From NCBI RefSeq assembly GCF_025353065.1, contig NZ_JANXRJ010000195.1:1-32600 (forward strand): a DNA stretch of 32,600 nucleotides, given 5' to 3'. Position 1 is the stretch's first letter. The number at the start of each line of letters is the position of its first letter. This document shows positions 8,279-15,371 of the stretch, piece after piece. The DNA is from Lapillicoccus sp. (GTDB taxonomy: Bacteria > Actinomycetota > Actinomycetes > Actinomycetales > Dermatophilaceae). The notes under the pieces were generated by a model. The model saw only the letters and a list, made by a program, of their open reading frames with translations. It was not told the DNA's origin and ran no database searches. Both the position numbers and the translations under genes were made by a program.

Positions 8279-9055
8279 TCAGCGGCGACAGGCGAGGGCA
8301 TGGAGGTGGGCGCCCAGGCCGCCGAGGGCCCCGGCGTGGTCGGGATGGGTCGCGACCGCTTGCTCGAGGGCGACGAAGGCTGCCCGGTCGGCAGCGGTGT
8401 CGGTCGAGCCCGAGGGAGCGAGGTCGCCGAAGACCCGGATGCCCTGGAGGTGCTCGACGGAGAAGCCGGCGGCCTCGAGGAGCGTGCGGAGCCGGACCAG
8501 GTCGAACCTACGCGGCAACGGGTCGGTCGCCCCCCACCGCCCGTCCTCGCTCGTGAGCGCCGCCGTGGCCTGGGCGAAGTCACCGGCGAGCACCCTCGCG
8601 AGGACGACGGCGAGCCGGCCGGCGACGGTGACGGACAGGTGCCCACCGGGGGCGAGCACGGCGGCGACGGCGGACAGGGTCGACTCCGGGTCGTCGACGA
8701 CCTCGAGGACCCCGTGGCAGCAGACGAGGTCGAACCCGTCGTCGGGACGCATCTCGGACAGGATGTCGGCGTCACCCTGCCGGGCCGTGACGCGACCGGC
8801 GACACCGGCCTCGGCGGCCCGTCGTTCGAGAGCGGCGAGGGCATCGGGGCTGGGGTCGATGACGGTGATCTCGTGGCCGAGTTCGGCAAGGGGTACGGCG
8901 AGCCCGCCGGTGCCTCCACCGAGGTCGAGGACCCGCAGTGGTCGTCCGAGTCGGTCGCGCTGGGCGGTGACGAGGTCCTCCACCGCGGAGGAGACGGCGT
9001 GGGTGCGCCAGGACGCGCCGCCACCCCGCCTCGTCGGACGCCGCTCCTCGGGCAC
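8279..9055 (-). CDS. SAM-dependent class I methyltransferase
   Basis: The protein has 258 residues from a GTG start with GGGAG about 7 nt upstream. The Rossmann-fold motif I is VLDLGGGTGGLAVPLAELG (about residues 39-57), with an acidic end to beta-2 (ITVID) and DGFDLVCCHGVLEVVDDP as motif IV/post-motif. The N-terminus (TRRGGGASWRTHAVSSAVEDLV) and the tail with FDLVRLRTLLEAAGFSVEHLQGIRVFGDL resemble the methyltransferase commonly found near dinB and dnaE2 in Actinobacteria, related in style to CmoM/BioC-type enzymes. The substrate is unknown; a tRNA or small-molecule target is possible. It lies 88 bp after dnaE2 and 42 bp before dinB, so it probably shares the operon. Confidence 0.85.
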   Translation of the reverse strand: MPEERRPTRRGGGASWRTHAVSSAVEDLVTAQRDRLGRPLRVLDLGGGTGGLAVPLAELGHEITVIDPSPDALAALERRAAEAGVAGRVTARQGDADILSEMRPDDGFDLVCCHGVLEVVDDPESTLSAVAAVLAPGGHLSVTVAGRLAVVLARVLAGDFAQATAALTSEDGRWGATDPLPRRFDLVRLRTLLEAAGFSVEHLQGIRVFGDLAPSGSTDTAADRAAFVALEQAVATHPDHAGALGGLGAHLHALACRR

Positions 9056-9143
9056 GTGGGACTCCCTTCGCGGGCGCTGTCGCGAGCGCCTCCGTCGTTG
9101 CTCATGCGCGTGATCGGGTCGTGTGGTGGAGCCGTTGTCAACA

Positions 9144-12100
9144 CTAGTGCCCCGAGCTTCCGGGGCTGGAGTGCCACAGCTTGCGCGGCGGCGCGGCGAG
9201 CTCGTGCTCGTCGCTCGAGGCCTCGTGCGGGTCATAGGGGTCATAGGGGTCATAGCGGTGCCCCCCGGGCCCCATGGATGTCGTGGACCCGGTGGATGTC
9301 GAAGGCCCGGGGTGCTCGTCGGGGACCACGGACCCGCCGGCGAGCTCGCGGGCGGAGCGGGCATCCGAGCCCGCCGGCTTGATGTCGGCGTAGGGCGACT
9401 GCTTGAACCCCGATGCATGCACGAGGACCCGACGGGTGGGGATCCCGTCGACGAGACGGCCGACCCCGATCCTGCCTCTTCCCCGGTCGGCAGCATCACC
9501 ACCAGCACCGTGGGCCGGGCCGACGGCGGGCACGTCGAAGCCCCGTGACCCGCCCATGCCGCCCGCACGACCCCGGCGGTCGGCGGCACCGGTCTCGTCA
9601 CCGCCGCCAGTGCGGGCCGCGCCCGGGTGACCCGCCTCGGCAGCGACGTGCTCCAGGTCGAACCCCGCGGCGTCGGTGTAAGCCGCGTCGGTGTAGCCGG
9701 AGTGGGGGCCACGCAGATCGTCGTGGGGCTGCCCGGCCTCCCGGTCTCCCCCGGCCTCCCGACCGCCACCTCCTCCGCCGATCCCGGCCGGGAGGGCCCG
9801 ACCGTCGGCCATCTCGGCTGCCACGAGGGCCGCCTCGTTACGGGCGACTGCCTCCTCGTCCGCGGCTTCGAGAGCGTGCAGGACCGCGTCCAGGCCACCC
9901 CGGGTCCACGCCTCCCACAACCCGGACAGCTCCCAGGCCCCGGTGGCCCGGACCGACACCCCACGAGGGCCGGTGCGCCGCAGGACACCTCGCACGAGAA
10001 GCATCCACGAGTGGAAGACCGTGCCGGCATACGGGCCCTGGGTGTCCTCGAAGAAGGTCGCGTCGGCGGGACCGGTCGCGTCGTCGAGGGTCAGGAAGAC
10101 GACCCGTCGGCCGGATCGCACCGGCGGGGTCTGGGTTGCGACCTTGACGCCGGCGATCCACACCTCGCGACGGTTGCGGGCCTGCAGCAGGTCCATCGAC
10201 CTGGTCACTCCGAGGGCATCGAGCATCGGCCCGTAGAAGTCGACGATGTGGGCACTGGCATCGAGACCGAGGATGTCGAGCTCGGCCCGGACGCGCTCGG
10301 GACCGGTCATCTCGGGCAGGCCTGTGCCTCGCTCCAACCGGGGGGCGTCGCCGAGGTCGAGGAGGAGCTGGGTCGGCTGCTGGTCGGCCGGCACGACCGA
10401 CCGGGCGGCCTGGGACTGCGCCGCCGCCAGCGTGGTGATGTCGCCGTGACCGGATCCGTCGTCTCGGGACGGGCCGAGGTCGACCCGGCTCGTCACCATC
10501 GACCGGGCTGGCGCGGTCGCGGCGACGGCTCGGCTCGCGGCGACGGCTCGGCTCGCGGCGCGCGCGGACCCTCGACCAGCGGCCCGCCCCGGAGACCGGC
10601 TGAGGGACCGCGACCAGCGGTCGAGCTCCGCGACGTGGAGCAGCAGGTCACGTCGGGTGACCCGGCCCCGGCGACCGAGCCCGGCGCCAGGGGTCCCCCG
10701 GATACTGCTCGATCGTCCTCCCGTCGTCCCGTCGCCGGCGCGCATCATCATCGACGGTGCCACCGAGCCGACGCCGTAGATCGAGTCGAAGCCCCCGGCC
10801 AGGACGAGACGCTCGACGATCGGCCGCCCGACGTGGGCCCGACGCCAGAAGTCCGCGAGGTCGGCGTAGGGCTGCCCGGCCACCACCCGGGCGACCTCGG
10901 CGCCGCTGATCCCCTTGACGTCGGCCAGCGAGATCCGGATCCCGAACGCCCGGCCGTCGGGCAGGTCGGGATGCCGGCCCGCCTGCTGGTCCTGCCCGTC
11001 CTGCCCGTCCTGCCCGTGCTGCCCGTGCTGCCCGTCCTGCCCAGCGCCGTCGGAGTGCGCGCCGTCGGAGTGCGCGCCGTCGGAGTGCGCGTCGAGCTTC
11101 TCGATGACGTAAGCCCCCGTCGAGGCGTTGACGTCGAGCCCGAGGACGGCGATGCCGAGGCTGCGGGCGTCGTCGAGGATGAGCCGCTTGGGATACATCC
11201 CGGGGTCGTGGGTGAGCACGCCGGAGAGGAACGCGGCCGGGTGGTGCGTCTTCAGCCACGCCGACTGGTAGGTCGGTAGCGCGAACGCAGCGGCGTGGGC
11301 CTTGCAGAACCCGAACGACGCGAAGGCCTTGAGCACCTCCCAGATCCGGTCGGTGACGTCGGGGGGATATCCCCGGGCGAGCGCCGCCGGGCGCCACCAC
11401 GCCTCGACCTGGGTCTGGCCCTGCGGCGACCCCATCGCCCGGCGCACCTCGTCGGCCTGGGCCAGCGTCACGCCGGTCGTCTCGGCGACGATGAGCAGCA
11501 CCTGCTCGTGGAAGACGACGACCCCCTCGGTCTCCTGCAGCGCCGGGATGAGCGTCGGGTGAAGGAACTCCGGCTGCGCCCAGCCCTGCCGGGCGTTGAG
11601 GAACGGCACGATCATGTCGGACTTCACCGGTCCGGGGCGGAACAGCGAGATGTCGGTGATGAGGTCCTCGAAGCTCTCCGGACCGAACTTGCCGATGAGC
11701 TCGCGCTGCCCCGGGCTCTCGATCTGGAAGCACCCGAGGGTGTGGGTCGTGCGGATCAGCCGGAAGGTCGGTTCGTCGTCGAGCGCCACCTGCTGCCGGT
11801 CGTCGAGGTCGATGTGCACCCCCTCGACCCGTCGGACCTCGTCGACGGCGTGGGCCATCGCCGACTGCATCCGGATGCCGAGGATGTCGAGCTTGAGCAG
11901 GCCGAGCGCCTCGACGTCGTCCTTGTCGAACTGGCTCATCGGGAAACCGATCCAGCTCGCCTCGACCGGGGTGCGCTGCAGGAGGCTGGAGTTGGACAGC
12001 ACGACCCCGCACGGGTGGAGGGCGATGTGCCGGGGCAGGCCGTCGAGGCGTTCGACGAGGTCGAGCATCAGGTCGAGCCGGGGCGCATTGAGACCGCTGG

Positions 12101-13925
12101 CCCGGAGCTCGGGCAGGTCGGCGATGGCGTGCCGCACGTTGCGCGCGGAGATGTGGGGGAAGGCCTTGGCCATCGCGTCGATCTCGGACGGCGGGAGCCC
12201 CAGCGCGGCCCCGACGTCGCGGATCGCGTGCCGCACCCGGTAGCTGTCCATCATCGAGACACAGGTCACCCGTTCGCCCCCGAACCGCTCGAGCACACGC
12301 TCATAGATCTCGGTGCGCCGCGCCGCCTCCACGTCGATGTCGATGTCGGGCAGCTGCGCCCGCAACGGCGAGCAGAACCGTTCCATGAGCAGGCCGTAGC
12401 GCATCGGGTCGACCCCGGAGATGCCGAGGAGGTAGTTGACGAGGCAGCCGGCGCCGGACCCGCGGGCCGCGACCCGGATCCCCATCTCCTTGATGAGGTC
12501 GACGACGGCCGCGACGGTGAGGAAGTAGGTGGGGTATCCGAGCCCCCCGATGACCTCGAGCTCGTCGTCGAGACGGGCTTCGATCGCGGCGAGCTCGCTC
12601 GGCGAGTGGGTCGGGTAGCGCCCACCGATCGCCGCCCGGCACCGCTCGACGAGGACCGCCTGCGGATCGGTGTCGGGAGAGATGCCGAGCACCGTCTGCT
12701 CCGGCAGGTGGACCGCGCCGAGGCCGAGGTCGAGGGCCGGGTCGAGGATGCACTCCATCGCGAGGTCGACGGTCGAGGCGAGCAGGGCCGAGGCCCCCTC
12801 CCTGGCCCGGACCCCGCCGCCACTGATGCCCGGCCCGGAGGCCTGGAGGATGTCGCAGGCCACGGCATACATCGCCGGGGTGGGGCTGAGGTGCCCGGCG
12901 GTGGTGACCCGGTCGAGGTGTCGCACGTCGAGGGGGACGAGGCGTCGGGCGGCGTCGAGGACGTCGACGGTGGCAGCCTCCTGGGGGTCGGCGTGCCGGA
13001 CCGCGGCGGTGAGCACGACGCGGATGCCGTGGTCGCGGGCGAGGGCGTAGAGCCGCGCCGCGTGACCGAGGTTGGCCGGGGTGCCTTCCGGCCCCCCGTG
13101 GCAGACGACCTCGATGGCCAGGGCGTCCCGCGGCAGCAGCGCCCGCCACCGGGCCAGGGCCTCGGTCGCGAGGTCGCGTCGACGCGCGAGGGCGGCCCGG
13201 CCCACATCGGAGTCGGGACCGAGGAGGACGACGAGCGGGCTCGGACCGAGGTCGCCCGGATCACCGGACCGACCCCGGTCACCGGGACCGCCCGCGCCGG
13301 GCTGTGGGTGCCCGGGCGGCCGGGCCAGCTCGGCAATGAGCTCGGGGGTGCTGACGGGGTCGCCGCGCTCGCCCGAGAGGTGGGTGCGGGTCACGAGCTG
13401 GCAGAGTCGGGCCCACCCCGCGCCGGGATCGATCCCGAGGAGACGCCCGCGGGCGAGGACGGTCACCCGCGGGAGTCGGGAGTCGACGACGGCCCCGCCG
13501 CGCACCGGCGTGCGGACCGGATCGGGACGGACCGGGTTGCGGGAGCCGGCCGACGGCGGGAAGGCCCCCCCGGCCCGGTCGGGTCGACGGCCGAGGTCGC
13601 CCCACATGCCGACCCCGCCCGGACCTGCTCCACCCCGAGCCCCACCCCCAGACCCACCACCGGGTCGTCCGGACCGGCGTCGTCCCTCTGCCGGGGGGAG
13701 ACGCACCGCGAGGTCGACCCCGAGGATCGGGGCGATGCCCGATGCGGCGCAGGCCTGGACGAACCGGACCGCACCGTAGAGCCCGTCGCGGTCGGTCAGG
13801 GCCAGCGCCGGCTGCCCCCACGCGACCGCGCGCTGGACGAGGGTCGACGGGGTCGATGCGCCGTAGCGCATCGAGTAGCCGGAGGCGACGTGCAGGTGGA
13901 CGAAGGCGTCGGGGATGCCGGCCAT
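9144..13925 (-). CDS. dnaE2: Error-prone DNA polymerase DnaE2 (C-family), with large insertions
   Basis: The protein has 1593 residues, against roughly 1050-1150 in most relatives. It begins with a PHP domain (FVHLHVASGYSMRYGAS, ALALTDRDGLYG). The palm has RVAARGSGAGCLVNYLLG and the catalytic LPDIDIDVE near residue 524, with the third acidic site in LLKLDILGIR. A helix-hairpin-helix region and an OB-fold follow (REVWIAGVKVAT, RRVVFLTLDDATG). It ends with the DnaE2 signature LWHSSPGSSG. Extra length comes from Gly/Arg/Pro-rich inserts near residues 75-145, a His/Asp/Gly/Gln repeat near 943-982, an Arg/Ala segment near 1110-1145 and a disordered stretch near 1375-1560. The PHP-to-palm core looks intact. 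It starts 8 bp after the HEPN gene, whose stop overlaps the GAGG ribosome site. DnaE2 makes SOS mutations, normally with ImuA' and ImuB, which are absent here. Confidence 0.95.
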   Translation of the reverse strand: MAGIPDAFVHLHVASGYSMRYGASTPSTLVQRAVAWGQPALALTDRDGLYGAVRFVQACAASGIAPILGVDLAVRLPPAEGRRRSGRPGGGSGGGARGGAGPGGVGMWGDLGRRPDRAGGAFPPSAGSRNPVRPDPVRTPVRGGAVVDSRLPRVTVLARGRLLGIDPGAGWARLCQLVTRTHLSGERGDPVSTPELIAELARPPGHPQPGAGGPGDRGRSGDPGDLGPSPLVVLLGPDSDVGRAALARRRDLATEALARWRALLPRDALAIEVVCHGGPEGTPANLGHAARLYALARDHGIRVVLTAAVRHADPQEAATVDVLDAARRLVPLDVRHLDRVTTAGHLSPTPAMYAVACDILQASGPGISGGGVRAREGASALLASTVDLAMECILDPALDLGLGAVHLPEQTVLGISPDTDPQAVLVERCRAAIGGRYPTHSPSELAAIEARLDDELEVIGGLGYPTYFLTVAAVVDLIKEMGIRVAARGSGAGCLVNYLLGISGVDPMRYGLLMERFCSPLRAQLPDIDIDVEAARRTEIYERVLERFGGERVTCVSMMDSYRVRHAIRDVGAALGLPPSEIDAMAKAFPHISARNVRHAIADLPELRASGLNAPRLDLMLDLVERLDGLPRHIALHPCGVVLSNSSLLQRTPVEASWIGFPMSQFDKDDVEALGLLKLDILGIRMQSAMAHAVDEVRRVEGVHIDLDDRQQVALDDEPTFRLIRTTHTLGCFQIESPGQRELIGKFGPESFEDLITDISLFRPGPVKSDMIVPFLNARQGWAQPEFLHPTLIPALQETEGVVVFHEQVLLIVAETTGVTLAQADEVRRAMGSPQGQTQVEAWWRPAALARGYPPDVTDRIWEVLKAFASFGFCKAHAAAFALPTYQSAWLKTHHPAAFLSGVLTHDPGMYPKRLILDDARSLGIAVLGLDVNASTGAYVIEKLDAHSDGAHSDGAHSDGAGQDGQHGQHGQDGQDGQDQQAGRHPDLPDGRAFGIRISLADVKGISGAEVARVVAGQPYADLADFWRRAHVGRPIVERLVLAGGFDSIYGVGSVAPSMMMRAGDGTTGGRSSSIRGTPGAGLGRRGRVTRRDLLLHVAELDRWSRSLSRSPGRAAGRGSARAASRAVAASRAVAATAPARSMVTSRVDLGPSRDDGSGHGDITTLAAAQSQAARSVVPADQQPTQLLLDLGDAPRLERGTGLPEMTGPERVRAELDILGLDASAHIVDFYGPMLDALGVTRSMDLLQARNRREVWIAGVKVATQTPPVRSGRRVVFLTLDDATGPADATFFEDTQGPYAGTVFHSWMLLVRGVLRRTGPRGVSVRATGAWELSGLWEAWTRGGLDAVLHALEAADEEAVARNEAALVAAEMADGRALPAGIGGGGGGREAGGDREAGQPHDDLRGPHSGYTDAAYTDAAGFDLEHVAAEAGHPGAARTGGGDETGAADRRGRAGGMGGSRGFDVPAVGPAHGAGGDAADRGRGRIGVGRLVDGIPTRRVLVHASGFKQSPYADIKPAGSDARSARELAGGSVVPDEHPGPSTSTGSTTSMGPGGHRYDPYDPYDPHEASSDEHELAAPPRKLWHSSPGSSGH
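9231..9257 (-). repeat. Three tandem 9-bp units in dnaE2
   Basis: GTCATAGGG occurs twice, followed by GTCATAGCG. On the coding strand this gives a Tyr-Asp-Pro repeat (YDPYDPYDP) just before the conserved DnaE2 C-terminus. Units are in frame, so copy-number changes would not break the gene. Confidence 0.8.
10989..11042 (-). repeat. Six tandem 9-bp units in dnaE2
   Basis: Units of GTCCTGCCC or GTGCTGCCC follow each other without gaps. They encode GQD and GQH triplets near residues 960-980. The array sits in a linker, not in a conserved motif, and keeps the reading frame. Confidence 0.9.
11044..11088 (-). repeat. Three tandem 15-bp units in dnaE2
   Basis: GCGCCGTCGGAGTGC is repeated three times exactly. 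It encodes an AHSDG pentapeptide repeat right next to the GQD/GQH array. Confidence 0.9.
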
Positions 13926-13933
13926 CGGGGACC

Positions 13934-14548
13934 TCAGCCCCCACGCGGTGAGCTCGTCGCGGGTGACGGGTAGGCCGTGACCGGGGCGATGTAGGCGGGC
14001 AGGGGCTCGGCACGAGGCACGCCGATGAGGTCCTGGACGATCTCGAGGAAGACCTCGGCCTGGCGCAACAGGTCGTCGGCCTCACGAGGGGTGGGAGCGC
14101 CGCCCCGCTGGATGACCACCCGTCGTCGGGCCGACCCGGCGAAGAAGGCCGCCCACTCGGACAGCTCGGGGGCCACCAGGGGCAGCACGTCCCAGACGCT
14201 GCGCGGGCGGGACCGGCCAGTGGCCGTGCTGCGAACGGCGAGGAGGGCGGCCGCCGCCCGCAGGGCCCCGAGGTGGGACTCGAGGTAGCGCTCGGCGGAG
14301 TCGCCGGCCCGGCAGGCCAGCAACAGGCTGCCCCGGGACCGGTCGATCAGGTCGAGGCAGGCCGCGGCGACCGGTGGACGCCGCCCGGTGAGCCCGGTGA
14401 GCTCGGTGTGCCCGGTGGACCCGGTGGACCCGGTGGACCCGGTGGACCCGGCGAGCCCGGTGAGCCCGGCGGACCCGGCGGACCCGGCGGAGGTGTCGTA
14501 GTGACCGGCGGCGAGCTCGTAGGCGCGGCTCGTGTGGTGGGTGCTCAT
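13934..14548 (-). CDS. SAV_6107-family HEPN domain protein
   Basis: The protein has 204 residues. After a short start (THHTSRAYELAAGHYDTS) there is a 36-residue Ser-Ala-Gly/Ser-Thr-Gly repeat at residues 20-55. An alpha-helical domain follows: VAAACLDLIDRSRGSLLLA, AERYLESHLGALRAAAALL, VWDVLPLVAPELSEWAAFF and READDLLRQAEVFLEIVQDL. This is the pattern of the actinobacterial SAV_6107-type HEPN family that neighbours dnaE2. R87 and H92 form an R-x4-H motif, as in many HEPN ribonucleases, but activity in this family is not established. Its ATG overlaps the DUF6504 stop (TGATG) and dnaE2 begins 8 bp after its end, so the three are surely co-translated. Function is unknown. Confidence 0.85.
   Translation of the reverse strand: MSTHHTSRAYELAAGHYDTSAGSAGSAGLTGLAGSTGSTGSTGSTGHTELTGLTGRRPPVAAACLDLIDRSRGSLLLACRAGDSAERYLESHLGALRAAAALLAVRSTATGRSRPRSVWDVLPLVAPELSEWAAFFAGSARRRVVIQRGGAPTPREADDLLRQAEVFLEIVQDLIGVPRAEPLPAYIAPVTAYPSPATSSPRGG
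14384..14491 (-). repeat. Twelve tandem 9-bp units in the HEPN gene
   Basis: Twelve contiguous units vary around CCCGGTGGA (CCCGGTGAG, CTCGGTGTG, CCCGGCGGA). Four consecutive copies of CCCGGTGGA at 14411-14446 are identical, which suggests recent expansion. The coding strand gives Ser-Thr-Gly, Ser-Ala-Gly and Leu-Thr-Gly triplets; the other strand would read as a collagen-like Gly-Pro pattern but is not a gene. Confidence 0.9.
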
Positions 14549-15021
14549 CAGTCGCTGACCCCCACGAGCCGCCAGCTGCTCTCCCCCGGGTGGGGGACGT
14601 CGTCGTGGACGAGGTCGAACACCCCGGAGCCGAGCGACCGGCCGGCGCTCGCCTCGACCCGCCACACCTGGTGCTCGCGGGAGGCGACATCGATGCCGGT
14701 GGCCTGTCCGGGCACGGGGTCGAGAGCCTCGCGCCACCACGCCCGGCGCTCCCGCCAGTGCGTGAGGATCCGGCGTACGACGTAGAGCCGGCCCTGCCAG
14801 ATGAAGGCCTGCGGGGTCGTGAGCGGCGCTCCGGGTGATGCCGACGGCGTGCCGGGCGGCACGTCGGTCAGCACGAGGTCGGCGTCCGGTCCCGCGTCGG
14901 ACACCGCGTCGGACCCCACCCCGGATCCCGTTGCTGCCCGGCCCGGTCCGGGCATCGTCACTTCGGCGAGAGCAGTGACCTGCACCGACCTGACCTCGAT
15001 CGGATCGCTGTATCGGCGCAT
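14548..15021 (-). CDS. DUF6504 family protein, first gene of the SOS operon
   Basis: The protein has 157 residues. It opens with MRRYSDPIEVR and ends with FIWQGRLYVVRRILTHWRER...REHQVWRVEAS...GVFDLVHD. This is the DUF6504 pattern: a small beta-rich protein coded beside dnaE2 in many Actinobacteria. Between the two blocks lies an Ala/Gly/Pro/Asp linker of about 60 residues (residues 25-85) that looks disordered. The function is unknown. AAAGGGG lies about 12 nt before the ATG. It heads a run of five co-directional genes, about 143 bp downstream of a LexA-type box, and its stop overlaps the HEPN start. Confidence 0.82.
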   Translation of the reverse strand: MRRYSDPIEVRSVQVTALAEVTMPGPGRAATGSGVGSDAVSDAGPDADLVLTDVPPGTPSASPGAPLTTPQAFIWQGRLYVVRRILTHWRERRAWWREALDPVPGQATGIDVASREHQVWRVEASAGRSLGSGVFDLVHDDVPHPGESSWRLVGVSD

Positions 15022-15085
15022 AACGAGATCGCCCCTTTCGCGGGCAGCAGGAATCGCGGGATGTCGATCAGCTCCTCATGGCGAC

Positions 15086-15101
15086 GGGGGCGAAAGCCCC
15101 C
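15086..15101 (-). other. Hairpin in the SOS-operon leader
   Basis: GGGGGC and GCCCCC pair perfectly around a 4-base loop (GAAA on the plus strand, TTTC in the transcribed leader). It lies between the predicted start at about 15181 and the DUF6504 ATG. No T run follows; it may be an attenuator, an mRNA stability element or incidental. Confidence 0.4.
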
Positions 15102-15163
15102 GGGCACGGGCCGGTCGATCGGTATCGTCAAGCCCACAACCTCCACCCGCACCGGGCAGTTGT

Positions 15164-15179
15164 TCGTACACCTGTTCGA
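15164..15179 (-). promoter_or_regulatory. LexA-type SOS box
   Basis: On the minus strand the site reads TCGAACAGGTGTACGA. The actinobacterial SOS box is TCGAAC-N4-GTTCGA; here one half is perfect and the other has a single mismatch (GTACGA). It lies just downstream of the predicted -10 box, overlapping the first transcribed bases, a good position for repression. The operon it fronts encodes DnaE2 and DinB, which are classical LexA targets or mutagenesis genes. LexA control is inferred. Confidence 0.8.
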
Positions 15180-15187
15180 TTGAGACC

Positions 15188-15218
15188 ACGGTACAACGAC
15201 CCTCTGACACCCTGTCAA
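15188..15218 (-). promoter_or_regulatory. Promoter of the dnaE2 operon
   Basis: A perfect TTGACA lies at 15213-15218 and TACCGT at 15188-15193 on the minus strand. The spacer is 19 bp; TGTACC would give 17 bp instead. Transcription is expected to start near 15181, just before the SOS box. Confidence 0.65.
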
Positions 15219-15254
15219 GGCCGCGTTCGAGAACCGGGCGACGGGCACCCGGCA

Positions 15255-15260
15255 TACCGT
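15255..15260 (+). promoter_or_regulatory. -10 box of a possible leaderless small ORF
   Basis: TACCGT is followed by exactly 6 nt and a GTG at 15267, the same spacing seen in front of other genes here. The hexamer overlaps one copy of the GGCATAC word. Confidence 0.35.
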
Positions 15261-15266
15261 CGAGGG

Positions 15267-15350
15267 GTGAGCACGAACGAGCCCCACGAGCCTCACGAGA
15301 CCCACGAGAACCTCGGAAAAAAACTTCTTCCGGTCGGGACGACGGGCTGA
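15267..15350 (+). CDS. Possible 27-residue small protein upstream of ybaK
   Basis: A GTG start preceded by TACCGT plus 6 nt opens a 27-codon frame with Pro-His-Glu and Thr-His-Glu repeats (NEPHEPHETHENL) and a basic end (GKKLLPVGTTG). GAGGGG overlaps the start region. It stops 21 bp before the ybaK ATG. I do not recognise it. The His/Glu pattern comes from a 9-base CACGAG-type repeat, so it may be chance; the leaderless spacing is the main support. Confidence 0.3.
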   Translation: MSTNEPHEPHETHENLGKKLLPVGTTG

Positions 15351-15359
15351 TCGGGCCGC

Positions 15360-15365
15360 TACCGT
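15360..15365 (+). promoter_or_regulatory. -10 box giving a leaderless ybaK-like mRNA
   Basis: TACCGT fits TANNNT and ends 6 nt before the ATG at 15372, so transcription should start at the A of the start codon. No ribosome-binding sequence precedes the gene. Confidence 0.55.
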
Positions 15366-15371
15366 TCCGCC

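Larger units (their letters stand above)
15022..15371. other. Regulatory region of the dnaE2 operon and ybaK
   Basis: This 350-bp gap holds, on the minus strand, a perfect TTGACA -35, a TACCGT -10, a LexA-type box and a leader of about 160 nt with a hairpin. On the plus strand it holds a possible leaderless 27-residue ORF (15267-15350) and the -10 box of the ybaK-like gene. Each is listed separately. A minus-strand reading frame through 15153-14958 is protein-like but overlaps DUF6504 and uses rare codons, so it is not called. Confidence 0.6.

Noticed and set aside
10989-11088. CRISPR-like short repeats
   Set aside because: Units are 9 and 15 bp, directly adjacent without spacers and in frame within dnaE2.
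11295-13973. 892-codon plus-strand frame opposite dnaE2
   Set aside because: Antisense to conserved DnaE2 blocks; composition is Arg/Gly/Asp/Val-rich with no recognisable domain, as usual for GC-rich shadows.
14273-14785. Plus-strand frame with a collagen-like Gly-Pro-Gly repeat
   Set aside because: It is the antisense reading of the 9-bp array in the HEPN gene. The minus-strand frames have family matches, good starts and operon spacing.
14958-15153. Minus-strand frame (VEVVGLTIPIDRPVPGGF...) in the SOS leader
   Set aside because: It overlaps the DUF6504 start by about 64 bp, uses ATA and TTA codons that are rare here, and matches no family I recognise. It is mentioned under the leader finding only.
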